DNA of 64,000 nucleotides from Malurus cyaneus samueli (GCA_009741485.1 CM019219.1:33003370-33067369); one strand, 5' to 3'; positions 24,464 through 37,196 are shown, counted from the first letter of the stretch. The notes: generated from the letters alone by a model not told the origin. Numbers and translations are program-made.

Positions 24464-24618
24464 ATCACAGAATCCTAGAAAGGTTTGGGCTGGAAAGATT
24501 CCAACACCCCTGCCCTGGGCAGAGACACCTCCCACTGTCCCAAGCCCCAATGTCCAGCCTGGTCTGGGACACTTCCAGGGATCCAGGGGCAGCCACAGCT
24601 TCTCTGGGCAGCCTGCTC
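24464..24618 (-). repeat. CR1 LINE 3'-end fragment
   Basis: Reverse CR1: 'atcacagaatcctagaaagg', 'cacctcccactgtcccaag', 'tccagggatccaggggcagc' and 'cacagcttctctgggcagc'. It carries internal deletions compared with the copy at 4537. Confidence 0.9.
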
Positions 24619-27600
24619 TCAATTTCTTGATATTTTTATGTGTCCATATGAAGCTACAAAGGAAACTGCATTTGTTTACGGTTTTTGTATTTCTATGTTG
24701 AACTGGGACACAAAAGGGTTGGTCCATTCCTGCCCAGTTCCATATGGAGCCATCTGTGTCTGCTCCCAAGTTATTAAATGCTGACTACCCTTGACACGGA
24801 CACTGCAAACACAACCCACGGCATTTCCCCATTAGGGACTGATGGCCAGTTTGGTGCTAATCTGTGCTTGCATCAGCATTAAACAAGTAATAGTCTCCCT
24901 GAAGTTACCCTTGATTTATGTGGGCACCACGGAGATAAGAGCCCAGATGAAAAATCTAAACAGGCCATTTATTTTTCTTAATCAGGAGGAACACAGATGG
25001 GATTTCTGGTGGATACAACAATTTAAACAATGAATTAATTTTTGAAACTACTTTTTGCTGCCTGAAGAATCTTTTATCACCACCATTGACAACTGACTAT
25101 GTCCCTGAAGGACCTTTATTGAGGAAACTTCTGAAACTACCTCATTGTTATTGTCCCTAAGGCCCGGCAGGTGTATCTATGTCCTGTATCTATACCTGGG
25201 TATTTGCAGCAGGACAGGATGGATTTTCAATGCTACCAGATTGACCTTTGAAAACTGCTATGAGTTATTGACAGGATACAAAGCTGGATCAACCAAAGGA
25301 ATTGAGCAAATCTTGACAAACTCAAGTGTTAGTGTCTTGCCAGAGCAATGAGGTGTTTGGACAAGCTCAACTTGAACCATCAGCTCATCCTGTCTCAGGT
25401 AGATTTGAACTAGCAGATATTGTTAGGGAACAGCTGTTCCCATTAATTCCTTTTACAGACAAATTAGCTGGAAAATCAGCCTCTGTTTAGCACAGAGAGG
25501 AAAATATTTACATAGCCCACGGGGCTCAGGAGACTGACAATGTAGTTCAAGTTGTCCTCTATCTTTATATGCCCATCTTTTTATATGCCTCATCTACATC
25601 TGTACAGGTAAGTGTTGGTGGGGCTGGGGAGTTCTTTTGGATGTGTTTGTGATGAAATCAGGCCGAACAGCTCAAATTTTAGCCTGAGTGAGACATTACA
25701 TGACTGATTAAACTCAGCACGGTGGTGCAATTATTGTCATAATTTCTGGTCACTCTCTGTTAAAGAAAGAGCAGGCAATGACACAGCAGTGAAACTAATC
25801 CCAGACAGAAGGAAGGAAGAAAGGCAGGTTAGAAATGTTGAGCTGAAAGAGGAGACAATACAGGGAAAACAAAGATACCTCAGCTAATAAATGGTACAAA
25901 AGCAGAATGAGTCATCATAAGATCCCCCATTCTGGGGGCAGGAGTGCAAAGGATGGCTGGAAGCAATTTTTGGGAAAGTGGTGTAAGGAAACAACATTTT
26001 TAAACAGCAAAATTAGCCTGGAGATCTTCCAGCTGAAAGGCATTCCTGAGGAGAAGCTGGCCAGTTCTTCTGCTCAAGTTACATTGCCCTGGGAATGAAG
26101 CCACATCAGCTGCAATAAATAAATAAAAATAAATTAAACTGCAAATTTGAGAACACAATTCTGCAAGCTCCAGCATGAAATAAGCCAGGTACCACCAAGG
26201 AGCAGGTGGAGAATGCACAGATTACCCAGAGCAGGGCTCTCTGCACCACTCCTAAAGGCACCTGAGGCAGGATGCTGTACTGGGCAATTGTCAGCTTGAT
26301 GTCATCACAGTTCCCAAACTTTGGATAACTTGAGCCCAAAATGAGAAGTGTAATATGAAAGCAGGCATACTCACTGGGAAACCTTCTCCACATTACTCGG
26401 TTTATTTTTGAAATTTAGAGGAACATTTACACCAAGCCTCACTGCAATGCTCAGCCATGAGTGCAAAACTCTCCCAAAACCAAGCAGGATGTGTGATGAG
26501 GCCGAGAAGTTGGGTAATTGGGAAGAACCACTCCAAATCAGAAAATCAAACTGAAAAGTCAATTGGAAAAACTGAAAACACAACAGGGATTCAAAATTCA
26601 GAGAAACATGTTATCACCAAAAGTGCTCTAGTGCACTGGTAAGCTTTGTTAATTGACTGTTCTGTTCAGGTTCATTAAAGGCTGGTGCTGTAGCCAATAA
26701 ATCTGGTTGGACAGCTGAAATTTTGTTTTGTTTTTCAAGAGTCGAATGTTTCAGCCCAGAATAGATTTTTTTTCAGGCCATGGTGCCTGAAATTGTGTTT
26801 ATTGCTCACAGTCATCGGCTATGTTTGGGTTTCAGTTATTTTCATCACTAAGATGAAAATACCACCAATAATTTCAGTGATTTTAATCACTAAGAGCTGT
26901 AGTTGTGCTCTCACACTGGAAATACCTGCACAACATTCCTGTACCTGCTGGGGCCACACAGATCACAGTGCAGCTTCTCTGTTTGGAGCATTTCACTCAC
27001 ATTACAGAAATTTAACATTGGTGTGTTCCCAGTTCTCATCCCAGCTTGGCAGCTCTGTCTCTAGAAGATCAAATACTTTGTAGGACTCATGATGTTTCAG
27101 TTTCTGTGGTAAAATGAAGTTCTTTTCTGTGTAGAAATTGGATGTTTTATTAGGAGAAGCAAACCCTGTCAACTTTTACAAAACATTCATAAATTCCAGT
27201 GCAGTTAGGAACATAAATATTGTCAGGAAGCTTATGATATGTAATTTTCCCATAATTATGGGTAAGCATTAAATAAGTATTAATCATCCCCCAGAGAAAA
27301 AGAAGGTAGTACTATGTTTTACAAAGTACAGTGTATATATATTTATCAAAATCTAGTTTATTGAGCTTGGCAAATCAATAGATGCATTTACTATCCACTA
27401 AAAATGTGCATAGAAAAATCTGAATTAAAAAAAAACATATAAGAAGGAGTAAAATAATCAGCAGTGCTCTGAAGTTCACAGAGACAGAAAATAAACAGAT
27501 TTGGGCAGGATATATGTTCCATTGCCAGGGGTCCTTTTTAAAGCTGTCTGTCCCAGTTTGGCCCAGTGAACACCAAAATCTCTTTCTCATCCTCAGAGAA

Positions 27601-29460
27601 GTCAAAGCTGATCACGAATCAACAGATCCAACAGTTTCTGGCACACCTGAGCTGCTGCCTGGTGCAGGGACAATCAGCAAAAGTCTAAATACAAGGCCTT
27701 TGGAAACATCTCAAAATAAATACTGGGCAGGAGTCAGCGCTTCTCAGGACTCCAGGCCACCTTCCACTGCTCTTCCACCTTTCACCTTTTCACCTTTTCA
27801 CCTTTCCAATCCCTTTTGTCCAAATAACGCTCCTAATACCCATTTACATTCTGCTCAGACTGAAAGCTAACACACCTCAAGGATATTTTTTATTGAGGCC
27901 TCTTTGTGTAGGGAAAAAATAAAATTTTGCTCACCTAGTGCAGAATGGCAAGGGAGTGCCATTCATAGCTGAGTGCAAATACATCGAGAGCAGCTCCCTG
28001 CACTGAGCAAGGATCAGGAGCAAACACCTTTGAATTACCTTTGAACCCCAAAGCAGGGGGTAAAGCAGGGCTGCAAATTAGCAAAAGAATTTACCTGCTG
28101 ACCCCAATCTGTGAGAAATTCAGCTGCTGAATGGTAATTTCTCTTTCTGTGCTGCCTGAACAGAAATCTCTTCCACCAGAGCTGTTTGTTCTCTTCCTTG
28201 CAGCTGTTCTCTAAATTGTGCTCACTTTTCTGGCTGGTAGGGGAGCAAGTTGTGCCCTTGTTCTGCAGGGGGAGAGGTTAATTTTAGTCCTCAGAATCCC
28301 AAACTCTCCTCTGCCTTCCTGGGGCTGCCATGAGGCCGTGAGAAGCTGGAATTAACCCACACACCCTCCGAGCTCCACAGCAGCCCATCCCAAAATGACA
28401 CTGGAGTCCTTGGCTCAGCTGCTGGGGTCAGCGCAGCTCAGGGCATGGCCAGGGCTGATCCAGGCCCTGAGGAAGGGATTTTCCTGCTCATGCTGAGCAT
28501 TTCAGTGACCAAATCCTTCCATGTGTGTCATTGTGCCCTGGGTTCTTTATGACCCCGCAGCTGTAGAATGAACTCACTGCAGAAAGGAGGAAGGAGCAGT
28601 CCCTGGGATTAGGGCTGGGCTTCAGACAGAAACAAAAAACCCTGTTAAAAAATAAAAATGAGCCCTGAATTCTTACAGCCCCATAGCTGCCCTAAGAGGC
28701 AAAATATCCTTATTTTGGAGAATGCAGTCTTCGTTGAAACATCAGCAAGTGACAGCTCCAACTTAATTTTTCACTGCTTTGGCTTATTACAGACAGGATT
28801 CCAACAGCTCCTCCATTTTCATTAATATAGTGGCATCCTGTGATCTCCTTTTCAAAATCTTCCAGCAATTTTTGCGTTTGGCAGTACACCTTTGGCATGG
28901 AAACTTCTGTTAAAAGGAAAATTCGGGGAAATTTTCCTTTTATCCTAAATAAATGAAGCTATAACATGTTCTGAATGAAGTCTGTATTTTCTAATTAGCC
29001 AGCATAATAATCAACCCAATACTGAGCAATGAGATTAAGGAAGTTAATTCAGAATATCTTTTTGGACATTGAGACAGGCTGCCAGCTGTATTTACCTAGG
29101 CAGGGAAAGGTACTGTGGGAAACTCGATGGCCTAGAAATACTCAACTCCTATGGTTTAATTTAGAAGAGAATTGGGATCCATGCTGAGCTGCGCAGTCAC
29201 ATCTCTGCTCTGCAGCTGGAGACCTGGAGAGACAACCACAGACAACAGCACAATTTTCTTAAATAACACAAGTTCCATTGCCCAGCCTGGAGTGTAACCT
29301 CCATCTCGTACTGGGAGAGCACTGAAAGAGCAAATGCCTACTTAGAAAATCAAGTGAATGTCTCTACAGTGTTCAGGCAAGGAACCTGAGGGGTTACATT
29401 GAGGTGGGCAAGTCTTAGACCAACCCTTGCAGATCTCATTTCATGCTGGTTAACGAACAG
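24619..29460. other. 4.8 kb unique stretch, no gene seen
   Basis: AT-rich non-coding sequence. The stretch at about 24840-25020 and another at 28940-29090 (with 'tattttctaattagccagca') look unlike decayed repeat and could be conserved non-coding DNA. A short (CACCTTTT)n run lies at 27774-27806. No exon or RNA gene was recognised. Confidence 0.45.
27774..27806. repeat. CACCTTTT short tandem repeat
   Basis: Four direct units of 7-8 bp ('ttcaccttttcacctttt'). Simple slippage repeat. Confidence 0.85.
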
Positions 29461-29769
29461 CCACAGAATCCCAGAATGGTTTGGGTTCAAAAGGACTTTA
29501 AATCCCATCCAGTCCCACCCCTGCCATGGCAGGGACACCTCCCACTGTCCCAGGCTGCTCCCAGCCCCAACCCAATGTCCAGCCTGGCCTGGGCACTGCC
29601 AGGGATCGGGCAGCCACAGCTTCTCTGGGCACCCTGTGCCAGGCTCCCCACCTCCAGGGAAATTATTCCTAATATCAATCTGAACCTGCTCTCTTTCTGT
29701 TGGATCCATGTCCCTGTTTGGTCACTCCAGGCTGTGCCCAGTCCCTCCCTATCTCACTTACAGCTCCTT
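29461..29769 (-). repeat. CR1 LINE 3'-end fragment (a)
   Basis: Reverse CR1: 'cagaatcccagaatggtttg', 'cacctcccactgtcccagg', 'cagccacagcttctctggg', 'gaacctgctctctttctgtt', then 'tccctccctatctcac'. Small deletions against the usual text ('gggatcgggcagcc' for 'gggatccaggggcagcc') suggest consensus errors from here on. The part from about 29600 rightward is present again at 32887. Confidence 0.9.
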
Positions 29770-30226
29770 CACAGGATCCCTGATGCTGGAAAATCCCTCC
29801 CAGCCCATGGAGTCCAAGCTGCCCGTGCCCACCTTGTCCCAGCCCAGAGCTCTGAGTGCCACCTCCAGCCCTTCCTTGGACACCTCCGGGATGGGGACTC
29901 CAAAGCTCCTGGGCAGCCCCTGCCAAGGCCTGAGCACCCTTCCAGCAGAAATTCCTGCTGATGTCCACCCTGAGCCTCCCCTGGCCAGCCTGAGGCGTTT
30001 CCCCTTGTCCTGTCCCTGTTCCCTGGAGCAGAGCCCGACCCCCAGTACCTGTCCCAATCCCTTCAGGTCCTGCAAGGCCACAGTGAGGTCACCCCAAAGC
30101 TTCTCCTCTCCAGGCTGAACAATCCCAGCTCTCCCAGCATTTCCTCCCAGCAGAGCTGCTCCATCCCTGTGAACAACTGGGCTTGCTCCAACAGGTCCAT
30201 CCATGTCCTTCCTGTGCTGGGGACTT
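29766..30226 (-). repeat. CR1 LINE fragment (b), adjacent to (a)
   Basis: A second CR1 terminus begins at 'ggatccctgatgctggaaaa' directly after fragment (a), same orientation, continuing through 'cccatggagtccaagctgcc', 'gcagaaattcctgctgatgt' and 'cttctcctctccaggctgaa' to 'gtgctggggactttgatg'. Two CR1 subfamilies therefore lie head to tail, one having inserted at the end of the other. Confidence 0.88.
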
Positions 30227-32111
30227 TGATGCCGAAGGAGCAATTTCAGTTTTAAATCAAAACCTACCACTGTCAGTTTATTTTTAACACATCACACTCA
30301 TAGGGAAGACCTATAAGCAGCAGAAAATGGACCGAAGAAGTGAAGCCCATAAGAGAAAAAGGAGAATAAAAAAATAAAAGGACTAAAGCTGTGCACATGA
30401 AACCTGAGGATTCATAAGGGCCATTTTTATTCACAGAGGATGCTGGGGCTTTTAAGACTGAAGGTCCAGGGCAGTAACTTAGCACATTTTAAAGCTGTCT
30501 CTGCCAATGTGTATTGCAGTAAATTACTGCCATTTCAAAATACAATGTATGCACCCACCTATATGATTACTCATAAAATGCTGTATTCTAACCTAAATCA
30601 AATTTTCAAATTTTATTAGGCCATAAATATAGGAATATTTATGTTTATAAATTATTTAGCTCATTCTTTCAGAAAAAAAAACATGATTCAAGACATGTAG
30701 TATAGTGTGATAGCATTTAAAGCTGCAAGGTATAGGAGTGTGTTTCTGGCAAAATACAATTAAAATGTATGACAGGAGATAAAATACCATTTGTATTAAT
30801 TTCCTCTGTGACTATCCATATCGAGGAATTAGCACTCACTCAAGAAAAGGCATGTGTGAGAAAATTATGATAATCCATCCGTAATCCAACTTCTATATAC
30901 ATGAAAAAAATGGCACAATTTAGGTGGTTCCTCCCCCTGCTAAAAATCTGATGAGTTATTTTCAGAAAAAATCTATACTGCCATTCAAGTGTGTAACTAA
31001 ATTCACACAGATGAATAATGTCCCTTGGTGTGGTACCCACGACACATTCTCCAGCTTTCCAAATGGATTTGCTAAGTGGTTGCCTTCCAGGAGCCATTCC
31101 GCTCCTCCGGAGGGGAGAACAGCACGAGTTTACTGACAGTAGCACTTTGCAGGAGCTAGTGAGCAGTGAGAGAAGAAAGGATCATTTGGATTGTCCAAGG
31201 AGTTTGGAGTGTACAGCATGACCACCACAGCCCAACTGACAAAATCAGGAAGTTAATATTCAATTGCTTAGAGTGGGTAACAGCAGTGCAGAAACCCCAA
31301 ACAGATCCCTTTCTCATCTTTAATGGGATTGTGCAAAAGCAACAAATGGGGAGCATGTGAAGGAATGTCTGGAAAACAAGACAGAAATGGCCTTCAAACT
31401 GCTACCCCAGGTTTGACTGGAATTGTGAATCATCCCTCACCCAGAGGATGTTGGCATGAAGTGCTTCATGGAGCTCCCCTTCTTCCTTCGGTGAGGGTTT
31501 CTAGAGCTTCACAGGTGAGCACAGGAAAACTTTGCTTCCACTGCAAAACATTTCGTGAAAACATCTGGACTGAAGTAAAGCTGTGGGTCTGGAAAAGGCC
31601 TCTTTCCATCCTGTTTTCGCAAAAATGGCCACAAACCAGCATTAGTGTTCCATACAATGAAGAAAGAGGAGATATGAATCATGTGAGTCAACATATCACA
31701 AAATATGAATACTATCAACAATTGATGCGGGGCACTAAGAAGTGCCTCCACCTTGGCTTCAACCAGCTGCAGGGCAGCAGTTTTCAGAGAGGGGGAAATA
31801 TGCTCATAAACTCTCCAGTGCTTAAGAAATGAATCTCTATTCCTAACGAGCAATTAGTCAGAGGTATTTAACCAATAACAGACCTCAGCTTGCAAATCTC
31901 CTGGAGTTTAAATAAGCTTTGGAGTAGAATGCTCCTTTCAGACCCATTTCCCCTGTGATGTTTTACCTCCCAAAAGAACACCCAAAGATCTCTGAAGCCC
32001 CAAGGTGTCCCTCCAAGGCAGAACCTTCAACCTGGTTGTCCTGGGGATCACTTCTGTCTGAGAGCTTTCAAGAAAGCTCCTGGCAATACAGTGGTTTTAC
32101 CAGTACATTCT
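30227..32111. other. Unique part of duplication A, copy 1
   Basis: AT-rich non-coding DNA with no recognised gene. The segment 30540-30720 ('gccataaatataggaatatt') has the look of conserved non-coding sequence. Confidence 0.45.
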
Positions 32112-32861
32112 CTATGATTACATATGACTAGAATAAGGTGACAAAAAATTATTTTTAAACAGGAAAAGGAGCCCAACCTTGTTTGGAAAGTGATCAGATC
32201 ATGCTGCTGTTTGGGAGAAAATGGAGCTCTTATATGAGGGCATAAAACAAGTTATTCAAGTGTCTGTTCTTCTTGGATTCATGGGTTACTTTATTTTCAA
32301 AATCAGCATGCTTGATTTTGCTTCCATGCAGTCATGTATACCCTAGTGTACCCCGCTCGCATTTATGGATGCTATGTTTTAATAGAAAAAATATTGAAGT
32401 AGCACTTCACATGTGTACTGGATTTTCGTGTCACAAGAGAAAAGGTTATTGTTTGAAATGGAAATTGCCCACCCATTCAAAAGAGAAGTTATAGGTGAGT
32501 ATTTCAGATGATTAAATAATCTTAAATAATCAGTGACTGTCATCAATAAGGACATTAAGACTTAATTTGAAAGCTTTATCTTTAACTTAAAATGGCAGCA
32601 CTTGCTATTTAAAACTGATACAAAACTCTGTATGATAGGAGGAAAAGCCACAAGAATCTCTTAGGTGGAATGAAAACTTATCTCTTTCAGCCTAAACTAA
32701 AAAGGGTTTAAGGAATGCATGCATTATCTGAGCTTGAATTTCAAAAAACAGTTGCTCAGGGGTTAGATATTTCATATTTTTGATTGTGCTTTATAATATA
32801 AAAGGGAGTTGTACACAGGATAGGATGCTCTCTGTCTCAATTTATTATTCAATAGAAAGGC
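32112..32861. other. Contig-end sequence without a counterpart after copy 2
   Basis: 750 bp between the end of duplication A homology and the N gap. It is unrelated to what follows copy 2 at 35423, so it is either a haplotype-specific branch, a misjoined read end, or true sequence whose partner is missing. No gene or repeat was recognised. Confidence 0.5.
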
Positions 32862-32886
32862 NNNNNNNNNNNNNNNNNNNNNNNNN
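32862..32886. other. Assembly gap of 25 Ns
   Basis: Exactly 25 unspecified bases. A fixed short N run flanked by the same sequence on both sides is typical of gap-filling software that could not close an over-extended gap, so its length should not be read as a real distance. Confidence 0.97.
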
Positions 32887-33525
32887 ACGGCAGGGATCCA
32901 GGGCAGCCACAGCTTCTCTGGCACCCTGTGCCAGGGCCTGCCCACCCTCCCAGGGAATAAATGTTCCTATTATGCAATCTGAACCTGCCTCTTTCGTCTG
33001 GATCCATGTCCCTTGTTTTGTCACTCCAGGCTTTGTGCCCAGTCCCTCCCTATCTCACTTACAGCTCCTTCACAGGATCCCTGATGCTGTAAAATCTCCC
33101 AGCCCATGGAGTCCAAGCCTGCCGTGCCCACCTTGTCCCAGCCCAGAGCTCTGAGTGCCACCTCCAGCCCTTCCTGGGACACCTCCGGGATGGGCACTCC
33201 AAAGCTCCTGGGCAGCCCCTGCCAAGCCTGAGCACCCTTTCCATGCAGAAATTCCTGCTGATGTCCACCCTGAGCCTCCCCTGGCCCAGCCTGAGGCCGT
33301 TTCCCCTTGTCCTGTCCCTGTTCCCTGGGAGCAGAGCCCGACCCCCAGTACTTCCAATCCCTTCAGGTCGCAGGCCACAGTGAGGTCACCCAAAGCTTCT
33401 CCTCTCCAGGCTGAACAATCCCAGCTCTCCCAGCCTTCCCTCCAGCAGAGCTGCTCCATCCCGTGAACAACTGGGCTTGCTCCAACAGGTCCATCCATGT
33501 CTTCCTGTGCTGGGGACTTTGATGC
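32887..33525 (-). repeat. CR1 LINE fragments within duplication A, copy 2
   Basis: Same two adjacent CR1 pieces as at 29600-30226, from 'cagggatccagggcagccac' to 'gtgctggggactttgatg', interrupted by the gap at the left and carrying small indels. Confidence 0.88.
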
Positions 33526-35422
33526 CGAAGGAGCAATTTCAGTTTTAAATCAAAACCTACCACTGTCAGTTTATTTTTAACACATCACACTCATAGGGAG
33601 ACCTTAAGCAGCAGAAAATGGACCGAAGAAGTGAAGCCCATAAGAGAAAAAGGGAGAATAAAAAATAAAAGGACTAAAGCTGTGCACATGAAACCTGAGG
33701 ATTCATAAGGGCCATTTTTATTCACAGAGGATGCTGGGGCTTTTAAGACTGAAGGTCCAGGCAGTAACTTAGCACATTTTAAAGCTTCTCTTCCAATGTG
33801 TTAGCAGTAAATTACTGCCATTTCAAAATACAATGTATGCACCCACCTATATGATTACTCATAAAATGCTGTATTCTAACCTAAATCAAATTTTCAAATT
33901 TATTAGGCCATAAATATAGGAATATTTATGTTTATAAATTATTTAGCTCATTCTTCAGAAAAAAAACATGATTCAAGACATGTAGTATAGTGTGATAGCA
34001 TTTTAAAGCTGCAAGGCTATAGGAGAGTGTGTTTCTGGCAAAATACAATAAAAATGTATAGACAGGGAGATAAAACTCCACCATTTAGTATTAATGTTCT
34101 TCCCTCTGTGTTGACTATCAATCATCGAGGAATTAGCATCACTCAAGAAAAGGCATGCTGTGAGAAAATTATGATAATCCATCCCGTAATCCATACTTCT
34201 ATGAATACATGAAAAAAAATGGCACAAATTTAGGTGGGTTCCCTCCCCGCCTAAAAAATCTGATGAGTTATTTTCAGAAAAGAAATCTATACTGCCATTC
34301 AAGTGTGTAACTAATTCACACAGAATGAATAATGTCCCCTTGGTTGTGGTACCCACGACAACTCTCCAGTTTCCAAATGGATTGCTAAGTGGTTGCTTCC
34401 GGAGCCATTTCCAGCTCCTCCGGGGAGAGACAGCACGAGTTTACTGCACACAGTAGCACTTTGCAGGAGCTAGTGAGCAGTGAGAGAAAGAAGGATCATT
34501 TGGGATTGTCCAAGGAGTTTGGAGTGTACAGCATGACCACCAAAGCCCAACTGACAAAATCAGGAAATAATATTCAATTGCTTAGAGTGGGTAACAGCAG
34601 TGCAGAAACCCCAAAAGATCCCTTTCTCATCTTTAATGGGATTGTGCAAAAGCAACAAATGGGGAGCATGTGAAGGAATGTCTGGAAAACAAGACAGAAA
34701 TGGCCTTCAAACTGCTACCCCAGGTTTGACTGGAATTGTGAAATCCCTCACCCAGAGGATGTTGGCATGAAGTGCTTCATGGAGCTCCCCTTCTTCCTTC
34801 GGTGAGGTTTTCTAGAGCTTCACAGTGAGCACAGGAAAACTTTGCTTCCACTGCAAAACATTTCGTGAAAACCATCTGGACTGAAGTAAAGGCTGTGGTC
34901 TGGAAAAAGGCCTCTTTCCATCCTGTTTCCAGAAAAATGGCCACAAACCAGGCATTTAGTGTTCCATACAATGAAGAAAGGTGAGATATGAATCATGTGA
35001 GTCAACATATCACAAAATATGAAATACTATCAACAGATTTGATGCTGGGGCACTAAAGAAGTGCCTCCACCTTGGCTTCAACCAGCTGCAGGGCAGCAGT
35101 TTTCAGAGAGGGAAATATGCTCATAAACTCTCAGTGCTTAAGAAATGAATCTCTATTCCTAACGAGCAATTAGTCAGAGGTATTTAACCCAATAACAGAC
35201 CTCAGCTTGCAAATCTCCTGGAGTTTAAATAAGCTTTGGAGTAGAATGCTCCTTTCAGACCCTTTCCCCTGTGATGTTTTACCTCCCAAAAGAACACCCA
35301 AAGATCTCTGAAGCCCCAAGGTGCTCTCCACAGAACCTCAACCTGGTTGTCCTGGGGATCACTTCTGTCTGAGAGCTTTCAAGAAAGCTCCTGGCAATAC
35401 AGTGGTTTTACCAGTACATTCT
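33526..35422. other. Unique part of duplication A, copy 2
   Basis: Counterpart of 30227-32111. No gene seen; the open frame present in copy 1 is frame-shifted here. Confidence 0.5.
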
Positions 35423-35582
35423 GTGAGGAGGAAAACCCCCATGAGAAGGAAAACCACCCCCTTCCCAGCAGCTGATGAACAAGTAGGTCACACCACCAGT
35501 GGGATACGCTTTAAGGAACACCTGTGACTGCGAATTCTCCTTGAGTTTTAGTGCAGAGTTGTTTCCCTCCAAATAAAAGGAG

Positions 35583-35839
35583 AATCACAGAGTGGTTTGG
35601 TTGGAAGGGACTTTAAAGCTCATCCAGTCCCACCCTGCCATGGGCAGGACACTCCCACTGTCCCAGGCTGCTCGAGGATCCAATGTCAGCCTGGCTTGGG
35701 CACTGCCAGGGATCCAGGGCAGCCACAGCTTCTCTGAGATCCTGTGCAGAGCCTGCCCACCCTCCCAGGGAACAATTCCTTCCCTATATCCCATCTGTCC
35801 CTGCCTCTGGCATGGGAAGCCTTCCCTGTGTTCTGTCCC
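35583..35839 (-). repeat. CR1 LINE, right-hand (3') half, interrupted by an LTR
   Basis: Reverse CR1: 'aatcacagagtggtttggtt', 'ggactttaaagctcatccag', 'gccagggatccagggcagcc' up to 'ccctgtgttctgtccc', where the LTR begins. The same element appears to continue at 37197. Missing bases ('gggcaggacactcccactg') suggest either age or local consensus errors. Confidence 0.88.
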
Positions 35840-37145
35840 TGTCATGTTTTACTTGGTCGATTTTTGGTGGTGGGGGGGATGGACCAAGAAACCACAAAGA
35901 TGGCTCCTGTGAGGAAGTTCTAGAAGTTTTCTCCTTCTTCTCCAGCAAAAGGAGCCTCGCCCCTGTGTTTTATAGCCAATCCATTATGGGTCTAAGGTTG
36001 ATGGACAGGCTGCCCATCAGGCCTGGGCCAATTGCACAAGCTAGTTACACTCTGTGATGAACGTATGGTCTTGTACTTAAGAGGAATTCAAAACAAGATA
36101 GGGGCAGCCCCCATGTAGTTCTTAGGTTGCTAGTATCATGCACTGGGGAAAAACAGAGCAGGAGGGTGAGGAGATGTAAGTAGAAAAAAATGGAGACCCA
36201 AGATCACAGTAAGGAGAAGATGGGATGGGTTGCTGTGCTATTGCTGTGGTGCTCAGACATGGAGAGGGCAGGCTGTTCTCGAAAGGACTATTTCATCAAT
36301 GAGAGACCTGTATGGAAAGGGAGGGTGACCTTGCTCTGGTGAAAAAAAAACTGGCCTTTGAGGACTGGACTGAATTGATTAGAAGCCAAAAAAAAAGAGG
36401 GAAGAGGCTTGGCCCCCACTCACATTTGAAGTGAGTTGATGCTAAGAAGAAATTGTGTTCTGCGGGGAGGTGGACATGCCTCCGCCTTACATCTGAAGCA
36501 ACTGGATGCTTAGAAGAAGCTGTGCTCTGCCAGGAGATTTGTGATAGTTGCCTTACGCCACCAAAACAACGCAGATTGGCCCTGGAGAACATTCTTTCCT
36601 TTCTCCTATGAGGTTAAGAAAATACTCCCTTGCCACCAGCAGTTATACACTGACTGTTTCTTGGGAGAAGACCTTCCACAGCTTGGAGCTGTAAGAACGC
36701 TTCTCCTGTGATGCTGGGAGACCGTAATGAGTAGTCTGATCTATGTTAGACTTTCATTCCTGTCTCCTGTGTGTGCAGGAAGACATAGGGGGTGGAGAGG
36801 GATGACCTGAGAAAGAGACAGTCCTCGAGAAAAAACCGGTGTCTTAAAATGTCCGTTTTTATTTTTCTTCTCCTGTAAATTTTTCCCTATCTTTTTCCCC
36901 TTCCCAGTGCAGTAGTATTCTTAGTAGTTTTTAGTAATAAATCTATTTTGCAACTTAAGTTATTCAGCCGGTCTGACCATTTTCTGGAGCATATACGTAT
37001 CTTTCTCTCAATTATTTATGTTATCTAAAGCCATAAATCTTAGTGTTACTGGGCTTTCTCTCCCTTCTGCCTTCTCCGGGGGGATAAGGGAGGAATATTG
37101 TGGGTGCAGTGTTTTTGGCTTTTTGGTCAAGTTCAAACCACGACA
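35840..37145 (+). mobile_element. Endogenous retrovirus LTR (about 1.3 kb)
   Basis: Begins 'tgtcatgttttacttgg' and ends 'caaaccacgaca', so the ends form the expected inverted TG...CA termini. A polyadenylation signal AATAAA lies at 36936-36941 with T-rich sequence upstream. The text 'ttcttagtagtttttagtaa' and 'cggtctgaccattttctgg' is of avian ERV LTR type. Just downstream lies a primer-binding-site-like motif. The LTR sits inside a CR1 and is therefore younger than it. No internal coding region was retained. Confidence 0.85.
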
Positions 37146-37149
37146 TTTT

Positions 37150-37167
37150 TGGTGCCGTGGTTCGGAT
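37150..37167 (+). promoter_or_regulatory. Retroviral primer-binding-site-like motif
   Basis: 'tggtgccgtggttcgga' starts four Ts after the LTR's terminal CA, the usual spacing and TGG start for a tRNA primer-binding site. The priming tRNA was not determined. A second LTR-end-like 'aaaccaccaca' at 37186-37196 follows, after which CR1 resumes, so almost all of the provirus interior and the second LTR have been lost. Confidence 0.6.
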
Positions 37168-37196
37168 AGGGAAAAAACAGTTTTTAAACCACCACA

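Larger units (their letters stand above)
29600..32111 (+). repeat. Direct duplication A, copy 1
   Basis: About 2.51 kb that reappears at 32887-35422 in the same orientation after a run of Ns. It includes CR1 sequence (29600-30226) and a long unique part with shared text such as 'catcacactcatagg', 'gcccataagagaaaaa', 'taggaatatttatgtttata' and 'gaggatgttggcatgaag'. Differences are mostly 1-3 base indels, clustered in patches and affecting both copies. A 169-codon frame at 31323-31832 is broken in copy 2. Most likely one locus represented twice. Confidence 0.9.
32887..35422 (+). repeat. Direct duplication A, copy 2
   Basis: Second copy of 29600-32111, about 2.53 kb, starting directly at the N gap. 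Its left part (CR1 plus the following 500 bp) has many single-base losses relative to copy 1, for instance 'aggtcgcaggccac' against 'aggtcctgcaaggccac'. Further right it is copy 1 that is missing bases ('ggtataggagtgtg' against 'ggctataggagagtgtg'). Homology stops at 'cagtacattct' in both copies. Confidence 0.9.

Noticed and set aside
31323..31832. 169-codon plus-strand open frame
   Set aside because: Frame-shifted in the second copy of the duplication, with no domain; the indels look like consensus errors, so the frame itself may be spurious.
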